This document shows, piece by piece, positions 22,988 through 33,600 of a stretch of 64,000 bases of DNA (positions are counted from its first letter, which is position 1; each line of letters opens with the position of its first letter). A program made the translations under genes and the position numbers. The stretch is taken from assembly GCA_029204225.1 (NCBI GenBank), contig MU831841.1, positions 37,504-101,503 on the forward strand, in the 5' to 3' direction. Origin of the DNA: Diphasiastrum complanatum (Eukaryota; Streptophyta; Lycopodiopsida; Lycopodiales; Lycopodiaceae). Under the pieces are notes generated by a model. It was not told where the DNA came from, did no database searches, and was given only the letters and a program-made list of their open reading frames with translations.

Positions 22988-24944
22988 TCAAATGACTAAC
23001 ATTTGGCTTTTTCCTAAACAAAAGTTCATATGGTGTTCTACAACAAGAACATTACTTGGTAATCTATTAGAAAGATAAGAAATGGCTTCTCCCCAAAATG
23101 ACTTGGGAAGATGACCATCCATCCTTAAGGCCTTTAAGGCACATTTCCATAGTGTACGGTTCTTCTTCTCGGCCACCCCCATTTTGTTGAGGTGTGTAAG
23201 GGCATGACTACTCTCTCTTGATACCTCTTTGCTCACAAAAGGATTTGAAGCTTGTGGAGATATATTCTCCTCCTCCATTTGACCTTAGTACCTTGGTGTT
23301 GGTATTTTCCACAAAGCTCTTGAACTTTAAAAAAGTCTCAAACACCATAGATTTAGAAGACAAGAGATATATCCAGGGGTATCTACTATGATCATCAATA
23401 CATGTGACAAATATAATTGCTCCTCCATTGCTTTCAATACTTGAAAAATGTACATCCGAGTGGATTAGATGCAAAACTTGAGATGATCTACTTGAGGATC
23501 TAGGAAAAGACCGCTTGTGTAATTTTGCTAAGGCACAAGCTTTACTTGTCTTAGCATTTTTTGCCAAGATCTTGGGCAAGCTAAGGATTTTTTCATCTTT
23601 GCACACTGTCTCCATAGCTTTGAAGTTGAGATGGCCCAACCTTTTATGCCAAAGCTCAATTTGTGAAAGTTCCTCCTCGACCATCGGGCATTGATTAGAT
23701 TCAACATATGCATCTAGCTTAAATAACCTCCTAAATCTTGTTCCCCTTGCAACCATCTCTCCATCCCCTTAATAAAGCAAGCATCCACATCAAATTGAAC
23801 TTGGAATTCACTATCCAACATTTGTCCGACACTTAACAAACTTTCAGTGATGTTAGGCACATATAACACACCATCAAGTACACATCATATCCCTTCTATC
23901 TTGCATTCATGATCATTTGCTGTATAAATGTACTTTTTAAATGCATTATAAGAAGGGACTTGAGAGAACTTTTTTTTTGATTAGTCATGTGGGAGACCAC
24001 TATCAATCCACCATGGATTCTCTCCCTTGAAGCTTGAAGATGAGAAAATGGACATCATGAGTGACTCATCTTGATTACTCTCCTTTCCTTCATTTGTGAT
24101 GCTGGCTTTCTTTTCTCGTGCTCTTTTCTTCTTGAAGCACTTAGAAGCAAAGTGGCCTTTTTTACCACAAAAGTAACACTTGAGATTTGACTTGTCCTTC
24201 TTGGTCTTTGATGAAGATGATTGTTGATCATCACCATCCTCCTTGAGTCGGCCTTCTTCTGGAATCCTATTTTGGCCTTTCTCTTTGCCTTTCCTTGAAT
24301 AAAAAGTGCTTCGTCCTCTCCTCCATCCTTAAGGGAGAGATGTCCCATCCTTGACATGACATTTGCTTGCCTACTCTCCTTGACTACAAGTACTCCTTGT
24401 AGGCTTTCTATTGAAGGAAGGTTCTCTTGGATGGCATATGATTGGACTAAGTTAGAATAGTCCTCATTGAGTCCATTCAAGACCACTTGAACAAGCTCTT
24501 TTTGGTTTATAGGCTCACCAATGTCAGTGAGCTCTCTTTTGTAGTCCTTCACTCTAAGCACATAGCTTTGAGCACTCTCCCCCTTGCTTTGATAATTTTG
24601 GGGGTCAAGATAAGCAACCTTGATTTCTGGACTCATAGATGACATTGAGTGTGTCCCAAGCATCCTCAGGAGTTGCACATGATCCTATCTCTCTAAGGAC
24701 CTCATTGGACACATTCATTTTGATGCAATGAAGTGCCATTCTAGAGCTCTTTTTGTATCTCACATTTTTTTTGAAGAACTTGAGGCTCCTCCTCAATTCC
24801 CATGACAATATCAAAGAGATCTTGGAGGACTAATGATTCCATCCTCACTTTCCAAATGCGACAGCTTGATGAAGTCAATCTCTCACTAGCTTCCAAAAGG
24901 AATTCTCCAAGTGAAGCCATAACTAGGATTTTGTGGTACACCAA
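22988..24944 (-). pseudogene. Copia Gag, protease and integrase remnants
   Basis: Gag shows RIWKVRMESL, MALHCIKMNVSNEVL and a zinc-knuckle region with lysine-rich flanks. The pre-integrase HxxH region is IELWHKRLGHLNFKAM, and the integrase core shows LIHSDVHFSS and FVTCIDDHSRYPWIYLL, then RSNGGGEYIS. These parts lie in normal copia order but in several frames. The nearest relatives in the window are the pieces at 4418, 8113 and 28908. Confidence 0.88.
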
Positions 24945-25673
24945 GTATGCACGTGTAAGCAGTGATCAGATGTGAATTTGCATGTGTGTGCAACCTTATA
25001 GTGATGTACACAAAGTTTTATCAAGACCCACTGAAGTCTTGATTACTATTTGCTTCACTCTCCTCACCAATGTCTTGCTCTCAAATAATTGACTTGAAAT
25101 AACTTTTTTCAAATCTAGACACTCCATTTAGACTCACTCAGGCCTAAAATAATTTTCTCTCTAGATTTGGTCAAGATCCAAAATGATTTGGAGTTAAAAA
25201 TAAAACACAAATTTTTCTACTTTTTGACTATACTTGAGAAATCAATGATTTTTTATTTATACACAAAGTACTTTTGATTTGAACCTAAACCACACAGGTT
25301 GGGTGCCCTACCAAGGTATAAACATCATATTATTACTCTCAAAACGAAGATTAGCTTTCCAAGAATTGATATGCATGTGAAAGTAGACTTCAAGCTCTTG
25401 ATTTTAGGATTTTGTAGACACTTAATCTAGTAACACATACTAAATTGGTACTACATCAAATTTTTGGATCATAGACGGTTTTTGAGCATCACACTCAGTG
25501 ACATGAACCTACTTGATCCTAAAAACCCACCCAATGTATGAAGGAAATCAAGAGGTTATGCTTGAGATCAAATACAGTCTAAGAATTGCTTCAAAGAATC
25601 ACTTAGATCTTGAAAAGCTTGCTAATTTGGGATGGATCTTGGTGAATGCTTGGATCTACAGCTCTGATACCAA

Positions 25674-26318
25674 GTTAAAATTCGAGGATCTAAACCTCAT
25701 TTAGATATACATACAACCATTCAAGCATCAAGGATTGCACATCAACAAGATTGATCAAAATCTAGACACTAAATTTAGCGTAATCTCGCCTAGAATGGTA
25801 ATTGCCTTTTGACACCGCAAACAAATTAGCATCTACTTGTCTTCAAGGCCCCTCACATGTGTGGACAATACAAAATTCACAGCAAGTTTAGATCAACTCA
25901 TTAGACATAAAAAATATCACATGCATCAACAACAATTATTCTTGGAAGAGCAAAATTGTCAAAAATCACACCAAGCTTGATTTCTCTCAAAAGCAATAAA
26001 CAAATGAGCTCTCAATCCATAAATGTTGACTCTAATTTGAGTTTAGGTCTGAATGTACTTAGGGTAGACCCTAACCCTACCAATCAAGGCCTTAGAGTAG
26101 CAAATTAGCCCTTAGATCAAGGTGCCTCTTTTTGGCGGTGGAAGGAAAATTCTCACAAACTAGGACCATGTGACTTGGCCTTGATTCAAACATAATTCAA
26201 GGAAATCAAATGTGACTTGATTCAATTAAATCCTATTTTACTTATGTACACGTGTGGATGATACATGCCAATCCATCATGGTGCCACATGGCATGAATCT
26301 AGTTGCTAAATTTTAACA
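25674..26318 (-). repeat. 5' LTR of the old copia element
   Basis: 645 bp, ending in plus coordinates at ATTTTAACA (26318). The tRNA-Met primer site lies directly beside its other end. Confidence 0.9.
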
Positions 26319-26659
26319 TTTTTTACATATTTGTATCTCAATATTCATCATTAATAATGATAAAGAAAAAAGGTACAACATTGAAAACCCCACACTACAC
26401 AAGGATCAAGAAGTAGATCAAAGAAGATAGAGAGCAGATGAAGAGAAGTTGATCAAATTATTTTCTACCTTGTCTATGAAACAAGATAATTTGCTAGCTC
26501 TTGATTCAAAGCCAATTATCAATCAGAGTTAAAGATTGGACAAAATGTTTAAATACTAAAGGTATAACCTCTAGGGCTTATATGGTTGGCCACCTTAGTG
26601 CAAGGAGATAAAGAATACAAGTAGGAAGGAGAGTGATAAGATAACCACACCCGTAGAGC

Positions 26660-27045
26660 TAAGGCCCTACTTGAAACCTCGATCGGAAAAGAAAACAAAT
26701 AAATTGGAAAAGAAGAGACTTAACTGGTGCATGACGTACCCTGTGCTAGCCAAGTCACAAGGAACATATAGAAAAGATATTTCTTCTTTCCAAACTCCTA
26801 TGTTTGATGGAACTGCCAAAGTTAAACCCCTGGACCTAGCTTACCCCGATGAGGATGAACATATTGTAATGATAGGTGATGTTGTGATGGGACAAGAATT
26901 AGAAGATTTGAAGACACAATTTCTGAAGTATCAAGACTGTTTCACTTGAAACTATAATGAGTTGGAGGGCATATCACTTGCTATATTGGTACACACTATT
27001 CCAATGGATCAGGATGCTAAAACTAGCAGCCAACAAACCTTGTAT
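26660..27045 (+). mobile_element. Ty3/gypsy pol fragment between protease and RT (fossil)
   Basis: The frame at 26671-26949 ends ELEDLKTQFLKYQDCFT, and similarity continues into the usual W-Y-N-ELEGI stretch that precedes gypsy RT. Upstream KPRSEKKTNK and YRKDISSFQTPM are consistent with the linker. No RT core follows, so it is a truncated scrap. It directly follows the old copia element. Confidence 0.65.
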
Positions 27046-27338
27046 TGATGCAATCCATATTACACTCAGCTTATTAATAAAGAGTTAAGTAGAATTTGAT
27101 GAAATTAATCTTTACTCCTACTCACCTGCATTAATCTCCTGAGTACTCCTATACTATGTAAATATTCTGTCTCTACAACAACATGTAGCCTTACTTGCAT
27201 AAGTCAAACAGTCTGTATATGTTGGAGGCTCTAGAAAAAATCAGCTGCGGAATAGGAAACAAAGCTCCAACATAGAGAACTAGAACATGAACTTTACCAA
27301 ACTACTACATCAACATTGACTTAGATCGAATGGCAGAA

Positions 27339-27566
27339 TGTTTGGTAGGTGTCGAAGTTTACACCCAAATTCGAACAACATCTCTGTATCAATGGTTAGC
27401 CCGTACATTTCGAATATGTCGCCCCGCACCCCACAAGGCACAGACCGTGCTTACACCAACCTAATGGCAGCACACTGCCTCATCTGTCCTATGTGCAGAC
27501 AGCGCCATGTTCGAATCCCGAGAACTGACCGTGCTGAAGGGAGTGAAACAATTAGGAGTCTGAGAT
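27339..27566 (-). mobile_element. Fragment of gypsy family B leader, inverted
   Basis: Close match to the leader at about 58215-58395 (same orientation in plus coordinates), sharing AACATCTCTGTATCAATGGT-like and CACCCCACAAGGCACAGACC sequences. No LTR is attached. It shows that family B or its relatives have inserted or been copied elsewhere in the region. Confidence 0.8.
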
Positions 27567-27653
27567 AGCCATGCTTCTTTCGATATTAGACATTTCAAAC
27601 TGAGTGAGTATCAATTGAGAAAGAAATTATCAGAAAGCATTTGTAGTGGAATA

Positions 27654-28309
27654 TATGAGAGATTTCAACTAGTTTAGTCTAGTTTAGTTACATTTTGGTA
27701 AATTGTCAATAAGAGGCCAAAACTCATTTCAGACTTAGAGATAAACTTTTTGAAGTTATATTAGTTTAAAATACATTCAATAAACACTTTTGGGAAGTGT
27801 GGGAAAGTTGGTAGTCAAGTTTGAGAGAGATTCAAATTTGAACTTTGGGTACATTGAATCTAGACCCAAAAATAGTAGGGTTTACATTTTGGAGGAAAAG
27901 CCAAGTGGCCAAGTAGGGTTTGGAGACTCTATAAAAGGATGTAACTCGTGGAGAGACACATCTTCTCTCTTCTATCTCTCATTTCATCATCATACATGGT
28001 TCTCTTTGGGTTCTACTACTCATTGGTGCACTATCTTGGTGTTATCTTGCAATTCTATGTGTAGAATGATCATTTATTGCTATTTTTGGTTTCACACGTG
28101 TAAAATACAGTAGGGTACTGTAATTGTAAGGACAACAAACATATTTTATGTTTTGGTTCATGTTTAATCAATATCTCTTAGAGTTTGCATCTCATTTTGT
28201 ATGTAGATGCTGATTTTTTTTGCATTGGCAGGATTGTTGGTTTGCTCCTTATTATAACCAAAGATTTGGGACATGGATTGGATTTTGAATGATCTGAAAT
28301 CCTTCACAT
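27654..28309 (+). repeat. 5' LTR of the young copia derivative
   Basis: 656 bp. It contains a TATA box (TATAAAAGG at 27930-27938), a CACACGTGTAAAATACAGTA block and the 3' end GAAATCCTTCACA beside the primer site. Confidence 0.93.
27930..27938 (+). promoter_or_regulatory. LTR TATA box
   Basis: TATAAAAGG is identical in both LTRs (also at 32721-32729). It is well placed in the middle of the LTR for a U3/R boundary some 30 bp downstream. Confidence 0.65.
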
Positions 28310-28321
28310 GGTATCAGAGCT
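28310..28321 (+). promoter_or_regulatory. tRNA-Met primer-binding site
   Basis: TGGTATCAGAGC directly follows the terminal CA of the 5' LTR. It complements the 3' end of plant initiator tRNA-Met. Confidence 0.9.
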
Positions 28322-28907
28322 CTTGTGTTTCAGGTTATGAAAGGATCAACCATCTTTAGCAAGGATTTGGAGGAGTACCAATGCTAGAGCATGCTAGATT
28401 GATCTCTACTCAAAAATCAGCATTTTTGCATGTGTAGAATTGATTTTTTGTAGGTCAAAACTCAATATAGGGTTATATACTTGATCAATTATAATTTCAC
28501 ACTTGGTTTACTGGATTTAGATGATATTTGGTGCATTAGGAAGGTCTCATTGGAGTCTACAAGAAGATATACCAAGTTTTTAGAAATTGCATGTAGAATT
28601 TGAGATATTCAATTTTTTGTTATTTTGTCAAAACCCTAATTTTGATTAGATCTCTAGTTTGTGAGGTTACTGAACTTCATTTGAGTGTATTTCAATCTTA
28701 GTAAGTGGCCGAATCATTAGATTGAGGATAGATCATAGGTTGATCAAGATTTCACTATTCTATGTGTTGATTTTCTAGTTAGAAGTGCTAGAAGAGATTT
28801 GAGAGGTTCCATATCTTTGTGATTTTTTCTTGAGTTCATTTTTTGACATTCAAGAGAGTGCTTTGTGCATTGGAACAGGTTGAAAGAGAAGATCAGGTCA
28901 CTTCAAC

Positions 28908-31241
28908 ATGGCTACAAGTGGTGGATGTATGTTAGAGAGCAATGATAGGCTTACCTCAATCAACTATTCTACTTGGAAGGTGAGGATGGAGTCCTTATTG
29001 GAGATGAATGAGTTGATGGAGATTGTTGTAGGTTTGGAGGAGAGACCAGCAACTCAACAAGATCAAGTGAGGTATGACAAGAGAGCAAAGAAAGCTCTAC
29101 ACATGATTAAGATGAATGTTACCAATGAACTTCTCAAGGAAGTTGGTAAGTGCATATCATCTTTGGAGGCTTGGGAAGCTTTGAAGAAGCTTTATGAATC
29201 CAAGTCTACATCAAGAGTGCTTACTCTTAGGAGGCAAATCTTTCAAAGTTTGCAAAAGAAGAAAGAGAGTACTCATGCTTTTGTTTTGAGGGTTAAAGCA
29301 TTCAATGATGAGTTAGCATGTATTGATGAAAGCATTAAGGAGGTAGAACTTGTTCAAGTTATACTTAATGGCTTGTTGGATGATCATGCTAATCTTGTTC
29401 AAAGTTTTGCTATTCAAAAGACTTTTCCAAGTATTGTGGATTTGCAAGAGATCTTGGTGAATGAGGAGTATAGGCTTCAATCAAGAGGAGGTGGATCTAT
29501 ATCAACATCTCATTGTGAAGAGGAGGCTATGTTCATCAGAGGCAAGTTCAAGGGCAAAGGCAAAGGCAAGTGGTCTAAAGGGCAAGATCAAGGTGATACT
29601 TCCTCTTTTGGCAAAAAGAAAGATAAGTCTAAGTTGAAATGCTTTTATTGTGGAATCAAAGGGCATTTTTCAAATGAATGTTTGAAGAAGCAAAGAGATG
29701 AAGGTAGCAAGCAAATCAACTTTACTACTAATGATGAGGGTCTAGGTGGTGGTGATTCTCTTTTGATGTGTTCATCAAGTCCAATATCAAGTGAAGGTGA
29801 CAAAGATTCATGGTGGATTGATAGTGGAGCTAGTTCACACATGACTAGTCACAAGGAGTTCTTTACTTCTTTGGTCACTTATGATGGAGCCAAAAAAGCA
29901 ATTCACATGGCCAATGGTGGTGAGTATGTGATTGAAGGTATTGGTTCAATTCCTATTTGTCTCTCTACTAATAGGAAAGCAAGACTTGATGGTGTTCTTT
30001 ACATTCCTTCACTTTCAAAGAATTTGCTAAGTGTTGGTCAAATGATAGAGAAAGGATACATGGTAAAGTTTGGTGGTGATGCTTGTTTCATTACAAAAGA
30101 AGAAATCTTGGTTGCTAGGGGCAATAGACAAGGTAGACTTTTCAAGCTTGATGCTTTTGTTATGGCTAACAAAAAGGATGGAATGGAAAAGGAGATTGGT
30201 CTTAACTTTCCAAAGTTACCTTTTAGCATCAATAAGATTGGTGGATCTTATGCAAAGTCTAACAAGCTTCCTTATGCTAGATCTAGGTCAAGATCTAATA
30301 TGCTTCTTGGAGATGTTCATCTTTGTGCTAACTTGGCTAGTCTTGAGGATAATGATGGTGTTTCAAAGGTTTTTCATGGCAAGTGCAAGCATGCAAAAGG
30401 TAAGGAAAGAGCTAACTTCATCAATGGAGGTGAAGGTTCTTCCTTGGAAAAGATTGTTGTTAATGATTTCTTTGATCATATGGAAAAGGATGTTGCTAGG
30501 TGCATGCATGAAGGAGGTGGTTCTTCTACATTCTTTTGTTATGATTCCAAGAAAGTCATTTTTCCAGCAAGTGGAGTCACATGTCTTTATAAAGAGAGTA
30601 CATCAAATGGTTCTATCAAGAGACTTAGTGAGGGAGATAGTCACAAGTCAAGAAGAAGAGAAGTATGTGAAGAGTTCAAAGTAGGATGTACTTTGAATGA
30701 TGTCATTGTGAATGATAGTGAGGAAGAATCATTATCATATTATTCATTACCTAAAACATTGAATAGAAGTTCTTGTTTGAAGAAAGAGAGTACTTCAATC
30801 ATCCTTATGTTGAAGGTACTAATCATTTTTTTCATGGCTTCTAATGTCTTTGAGGTTTCTACTTCTTATGATACAATCATTAAGAGGGAGTCTTATGAAG
30901 GAAAGAGCAATGGAAGATTGGTTCTTGGGAAGATCCAAGGCATGGATCTCACTCATGATCGAGATGGCAAAAGGTTGGTTGGAGAAGACTACATGGAACA
31001 AATCGAGAGGCAATTTCTTCAAGACAAGGGAGATCTCATTGGAGAGCTTATTGAGGTTTGTTATGGACTCAAGAGGGCTGGATTTCTTAGGTTTGATACT
31101 CATCTTCACCTACTCTACTTCATTTTGGATGGAAAGTTTGGAATCTATCTTTTGATTATGATGGTGACATTGGTGACATTGTTTTCACTAACCTTTGTGG
31201 AAATTCGAGATCAAGCATTGATGAGATCTTGTTGGATATAG
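28908..31241 (+). CDS. Copia Gag-protease with long C-terminal region of unclear origin (777 aa)
   Basis: Residues 1-190 are a UBN2-type copia Gag (INYSTWKVRMESLLEMNELM, KKALHMIKMNVTNELL). A zinc knuckle CFYCGIKGHFSNEC lies near residue 245, and an aspartic protease WWIDSGASSHMTSHKEFF near 303. The pre-integrase-like LDGVLYIPSLSKNLLSVGQM and GRLFKLDAF follow to about residue 420. After that only faint traces of integrase-like and RT-like sequence are seen (for example VCYGLKRAG near residue 714), in a compressed and diverged form. The frame is open for 2.3 kb. Gag and protease would build and mature a particle; no polymerase or integrase function can be assigned to the rest. Confidence 0.8.
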   Translation: MATSGGCMLESNDRLTSINYSTWKVRMESLLEMNELMEIVVGLEERPATQQDQVRYDKRAKKALHMIKMNVTNELLKEVGKCISSLEAWEALKKLYESKSTSRVLTLRRQIFQSLQKKKESTHAFVLRVKAFNDELACIDESIKEVELVQVILNGLLDDHANLVQSFAIQKTFPSIVDLQEILVNEEYRLQSRGGGSISTSHCEEEAMFIRGKFKGKGKGKWSKGQDQGDTSSFGKKKDKSKLKCFYCGIKGHFSNECLKKQRDEGSKQINFTTNDEGLGGGDSLLMCSSSPISSEGDKDSWWIDSGASSHMTSHKEFFTSLVTYDGAKKAIHMANGGEYVIEGIGSIPICLSTNRKARLDGVLYIPSLSKNLLSVGQMIEKGYMVKFGGDACFITKEEILVARGNRQGRLFKLDAFVMANKKDGMEKEIGLNFPKLPFSINKIGGSYAKSNKLPYARSRSRSNMLLGDVHLCANLASLEDNDGVSKVFHGKCKHAKGKERANFINGGEGSSLEKIVVNDFFDHMEKDVARCMHEGGGSSTFFCYDSKKVIFPASGVTCLYKESTSNGSIKRLSEGDSHKSRRREVCEEFKVGCTLNDVIVNDSEEESLSYYSLPKTLNRSSCLKKESTSIILMLKVLIIFFMASNVFEVSTSYDTIIKRESYEGKSNGRLVLGKIQGMDLTHDRDGKRLVGEDYMEQIERQFLQDKGDLIGELIEVCYGLKRAGFLRFDTHLHLLYFILDGKFGIYLLIMMVTLVTLFSLTFVEIRDQALMRSCWI

Positions 31242-32449
31242 ATCACATGTTTGAGAGGGAGTATTTTCAGAGGTTCAAGTCTGAAGATATTCATATCTTT
31301 GATATCTTTTATTATCAAAACAAAGGTAAGCAAGTGGAAGCGACTCATTTTGCTTTACTCACATGTTTTAGAGAATTTTCTTGTGTAGATGATGCTATCC
31401 AAGTGGATATTGGTTCTCATGGTTTTCATACTGGAAAAGCAAGTAACGGATCTGGAAAACAAAGTTTGTTCAATGACTTTGATGGTCAAGAGGAAGATCA
31501 AGAGGTTGGTCTCAAAGGGCTTCAACGACACAAAAGGAAAGGTGGCAATTTGGAGCTAGTCAAGAGCATCAAAGGAAGGTTATTTGGCAAAGATGTTATG
31601 GATATGTTTTTGCAGCTTATTGAAGACTCAAGTAAGGTCAAAGGAGCAGCAAGGAAGTGTTTTTCAAGTTTACTTTACTTGTTCTATCTCATGTTTGAGC
31701 TATTTCATGTGGATGTGTGCAAATTGTCAAGATATGGACAAACTAGCTACATTGTCTTGCAATATCTTATTGTTGGAGTTGTACTAGCATTCTTGGCTGG
31801 CTTTGCTGATGGAAATGAAGTTATTGGAGGTTCATTATGTCACTCATCCATGGCTAAGTTCTCAAGTGTTGAGCTACTTGGTGCCAATACTTGGAGATTG
31901 TCAATTTTTGGTGAATTCATGGTCATTTTCTTGTGTCAAGTAGATCTTGAAGATGGACTAGTGCAAACTACTTGGTTTATGGAGTCATGTGGTGCTAGAT
32001 TTGCATCATGTATGTACTCACCTACTCATGGATTTCCAAGGTTTGATGGTTTCTTGTGGCAAGATGGAGATGGAGGCTCATTCATGGAGTTTTATGGTGG
32101 AGACATATCAAGAAAAGACAAAGTTGGAGGAGACAAGCAAGCAAATGGTCATCACTCACATTTATTGTTTGGTTGCTGTGATTTTCCAGAGAGTTCAAAG
32201 TTTGAAACATGGAGGAATCATTTCATTCACATTCTATTTGGTTCTTCATGTTCTAGTTATATCTTGATGTGTAAAATTGATGTAAGAAATAGTGAAGCAT
32301 CCAATTTGGACACTATTCTCTATATCAATTATGAAAGATACTTTACTACCTTAGAAAGAAGATCTATACTTAGTATGGAGATCATTCTAAAGTTGGATCA
32401 AAGTTCTATTGTCAAAACTATGCCAAAACTAGTTGAAGAGGGAGTGTGA
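31229..32449 (+). CDS. Long open frame of unknown function in the copia derivative (406 aa)
   Basis: I do not recognise a domain. The frame holds a hydrophobic stretch (SYIVLQYLIVGVVLAFLAGF, about residues 172-191) that could span a membrane, a charged region before it (KGLQRHKRKGG) and a cysteine/aromatic-rich second half. It ends exactly at the polypurine tract before the 3' LTR, where copia RNase H normally ends. It may therefore be diverged pol sequence or acquired DNA. That it is open over 1.2 kb is notable, but function is unproven. Confidence 0.45.
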   Translation: MLDIDHMFEREYFQRFKSEDIHIFDIFYYQNKGKQVEATHFALLTCFREFSCVDDAIQVDIGSHGFHTGKASNGSGKQSLFNDFDGQEEDQEVGLKGLQRHKRKGGNLELVKSIKGRLFGKDVMDMFLQLIEDSSKVKGAARKCFSSLLYLFYLMFELFHVDVCKLSRYGQTSYIVLQYLIVGVVLAFLAGFADGNEVIGGSLCHSSMAKFSSVELLGANTWRLSIFGEFMVIFLCQVDLEDGLVQTTWFMESCGARFASCMYSPTHGFPRFDGFLWQDGDGGSFMEFYGGDISRKDKVGGDKQANGHHSHLLFGCCDFPESSKFETWRNHFIHILFGSSCSSYILMCKIDVRNSEASNLDTILYINYERYFTTLERRSILSMEIILKLDQSSIVKTMPKLVEEGV

Positions 32450-33089
32450 GAGATTTCAACTAGTTTAGTCTAGTTTAGTTACATTTTGGTAAATTGTCAA
32501 TAAGAGGCCAAAACTCATTTTAGACTTAGAGATAAACTTTTTGAAGTTATATTAGTTTAAAATACATTCAATGAACACTTTTGGAAAGTGTGGGAAAGTT
32601 GGTAGTCAAGTTTGAGAGAGATTCAAATTTGAACTTTGGGTACATTGAATCTAGACCCAAAAATAGTAGGCTTTACATTTTGGAGGGAAAGCCAAGTGGC
32701 CAAGTAGGGTTTGAAAACTCTATAAAAGGATGTAACTCGTGGAGAGACACATCTTCTCTCTTCTATCTCTCATTTCATCATTATACATGGTTCTCTTTGG
32801 GTTCTACTACTCATTGGTGCACTATCTTGGTGTTATCTTGCAATTCTATGTGTAGAATGATCATTTATTGCTATTTTTGGTGTGAAATACAGTAGGGTAC
32901 TGTTCTTGTAAGGACAACAAATATATTTTATGTTTTGGTTCATGTTTAATCAATATCTCTTAGAGTTTGCATCTCATTTTGTATGTAGATGCTGATTTTT
33001 CTGCATTGGCAGGATTGTTGGTTTGCTCCTTATTGTAACCAAAGATTTGGGACATGGATTGGATCTTGAATGATCTGAAATCCTTCACA
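32445..33089 (+). repeat. 3' LTR of the young copia derivative
   Basis: 645 bp, beginning TGTGAGAGATTTC after the polypurine tract and ending TTCACA before the duplicated GAATA. Confidence 0.93.
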
Positions 33090-33094
33090 GAATA

Positions 33095-33600
33095 CACATA
33101 AGAAAATAGAGAATCTGAATTAAGATTATTGTGAATACAATGATCAGATCACAATCCTGTGCCCAAGAATGGTTCACAATAGTGGTGCACTATGTGCTAG
33201 TTAGATTAAATAACTATCTCTATTTCTTGAATAGCTTTCACTCTCTCAGATATCTCTGATTCTAAGGAATTAGATAATTAAGACATAATGGAGTTCACGC
33301 AGAAACTTTGATTCACTCTTCTCTACGTTCATAATCATCTTACATCTATATATTTATGCTCGTGAATTGCCGTTATGTATATACACATGAAAACAGTTAC
33401 AAGACTATGTGGGCAACGAGCATGAAACAACGCAATTTCTAAAAGGTACTAAAGTGAACTGTAACGTGGTCTGCGTCGGATAGGGCAGTGTGGATGACGT
33501 GGACCTCGAACTCAAAGACCTCAAACTCATAGGAGATCGAAGAAGATGTAGAACTCAAAGATCCCGAATTGGTTTGATACCTTTCTTGACTATCAGAGGA
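33095..33600. other. Sequence interrupted by the young copia element, unassigned
   Basis: This continues the flank that ends at 27653 on the left. No domain is recognised until copia RT similarity begins after 33600. Confidence 0.4.

Larger units (their letters stand above)
20424..26318 (-). mobile_element. Ty1/copia element with both LTRs, minus strand, old
   Basis: The LTRs at 20424-21043 (3') and 25674-26318 (5') begin TGTTAAAAT and end ATTTTAACA in element sense. The primer-binding site for initiator tRNA-Met (CTTGGTATCAGAGC) abuts the 5' LTR at 25661-25673, and a purine-rich GGGGAGGAG tract abuts the 3' LTR. Candidate 5-bp flanks differ by one base. In order on the minus strand are Gag (about 24944-24055), a protease trace near 24000 (WWIDSG), pre-integrase and integrase (23756-22988), RT (22509-21670) and RNase H (21498-21220). 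LTR divergence, counted over a sample, is near 10%, so it is an old copy. It has many breaks and cannot be active. Confidence 0.9.
27654..33089 (+). mobile_element. Young copia derivative with Gag-protease and no recognisable RT or integrase
   Basis: The 5' LTR is 27654-28309 and the 3' LTR 32445-33089. They end in TGTGA...TCACA and are flanked by a perfect 5-bp duplication, GAATA (27649-27653 and 33090-33094). A tRNA-Met primer site TGGTATCAGAGC begins at 28310, and a GAAGAGGGAG polypurine tract precedes the 3' LTR. By eye the LTRs differ at about 15 substitutions and one 11-bp indel in 645 bp (about 2%), so the insertion is young. The interior carries long open frames at 28908-31241 and 31229-32449, but only Gag and protease are recognised. 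Ends and transcription signals look whole; replication would need enzymes from another element. Confidence 0.92.

Noticed and set aside
30038-31109. Minus-strand frames inside the copia derivative
   Set aside because: Shadows of the long plus-strand frame with no conserved motif.
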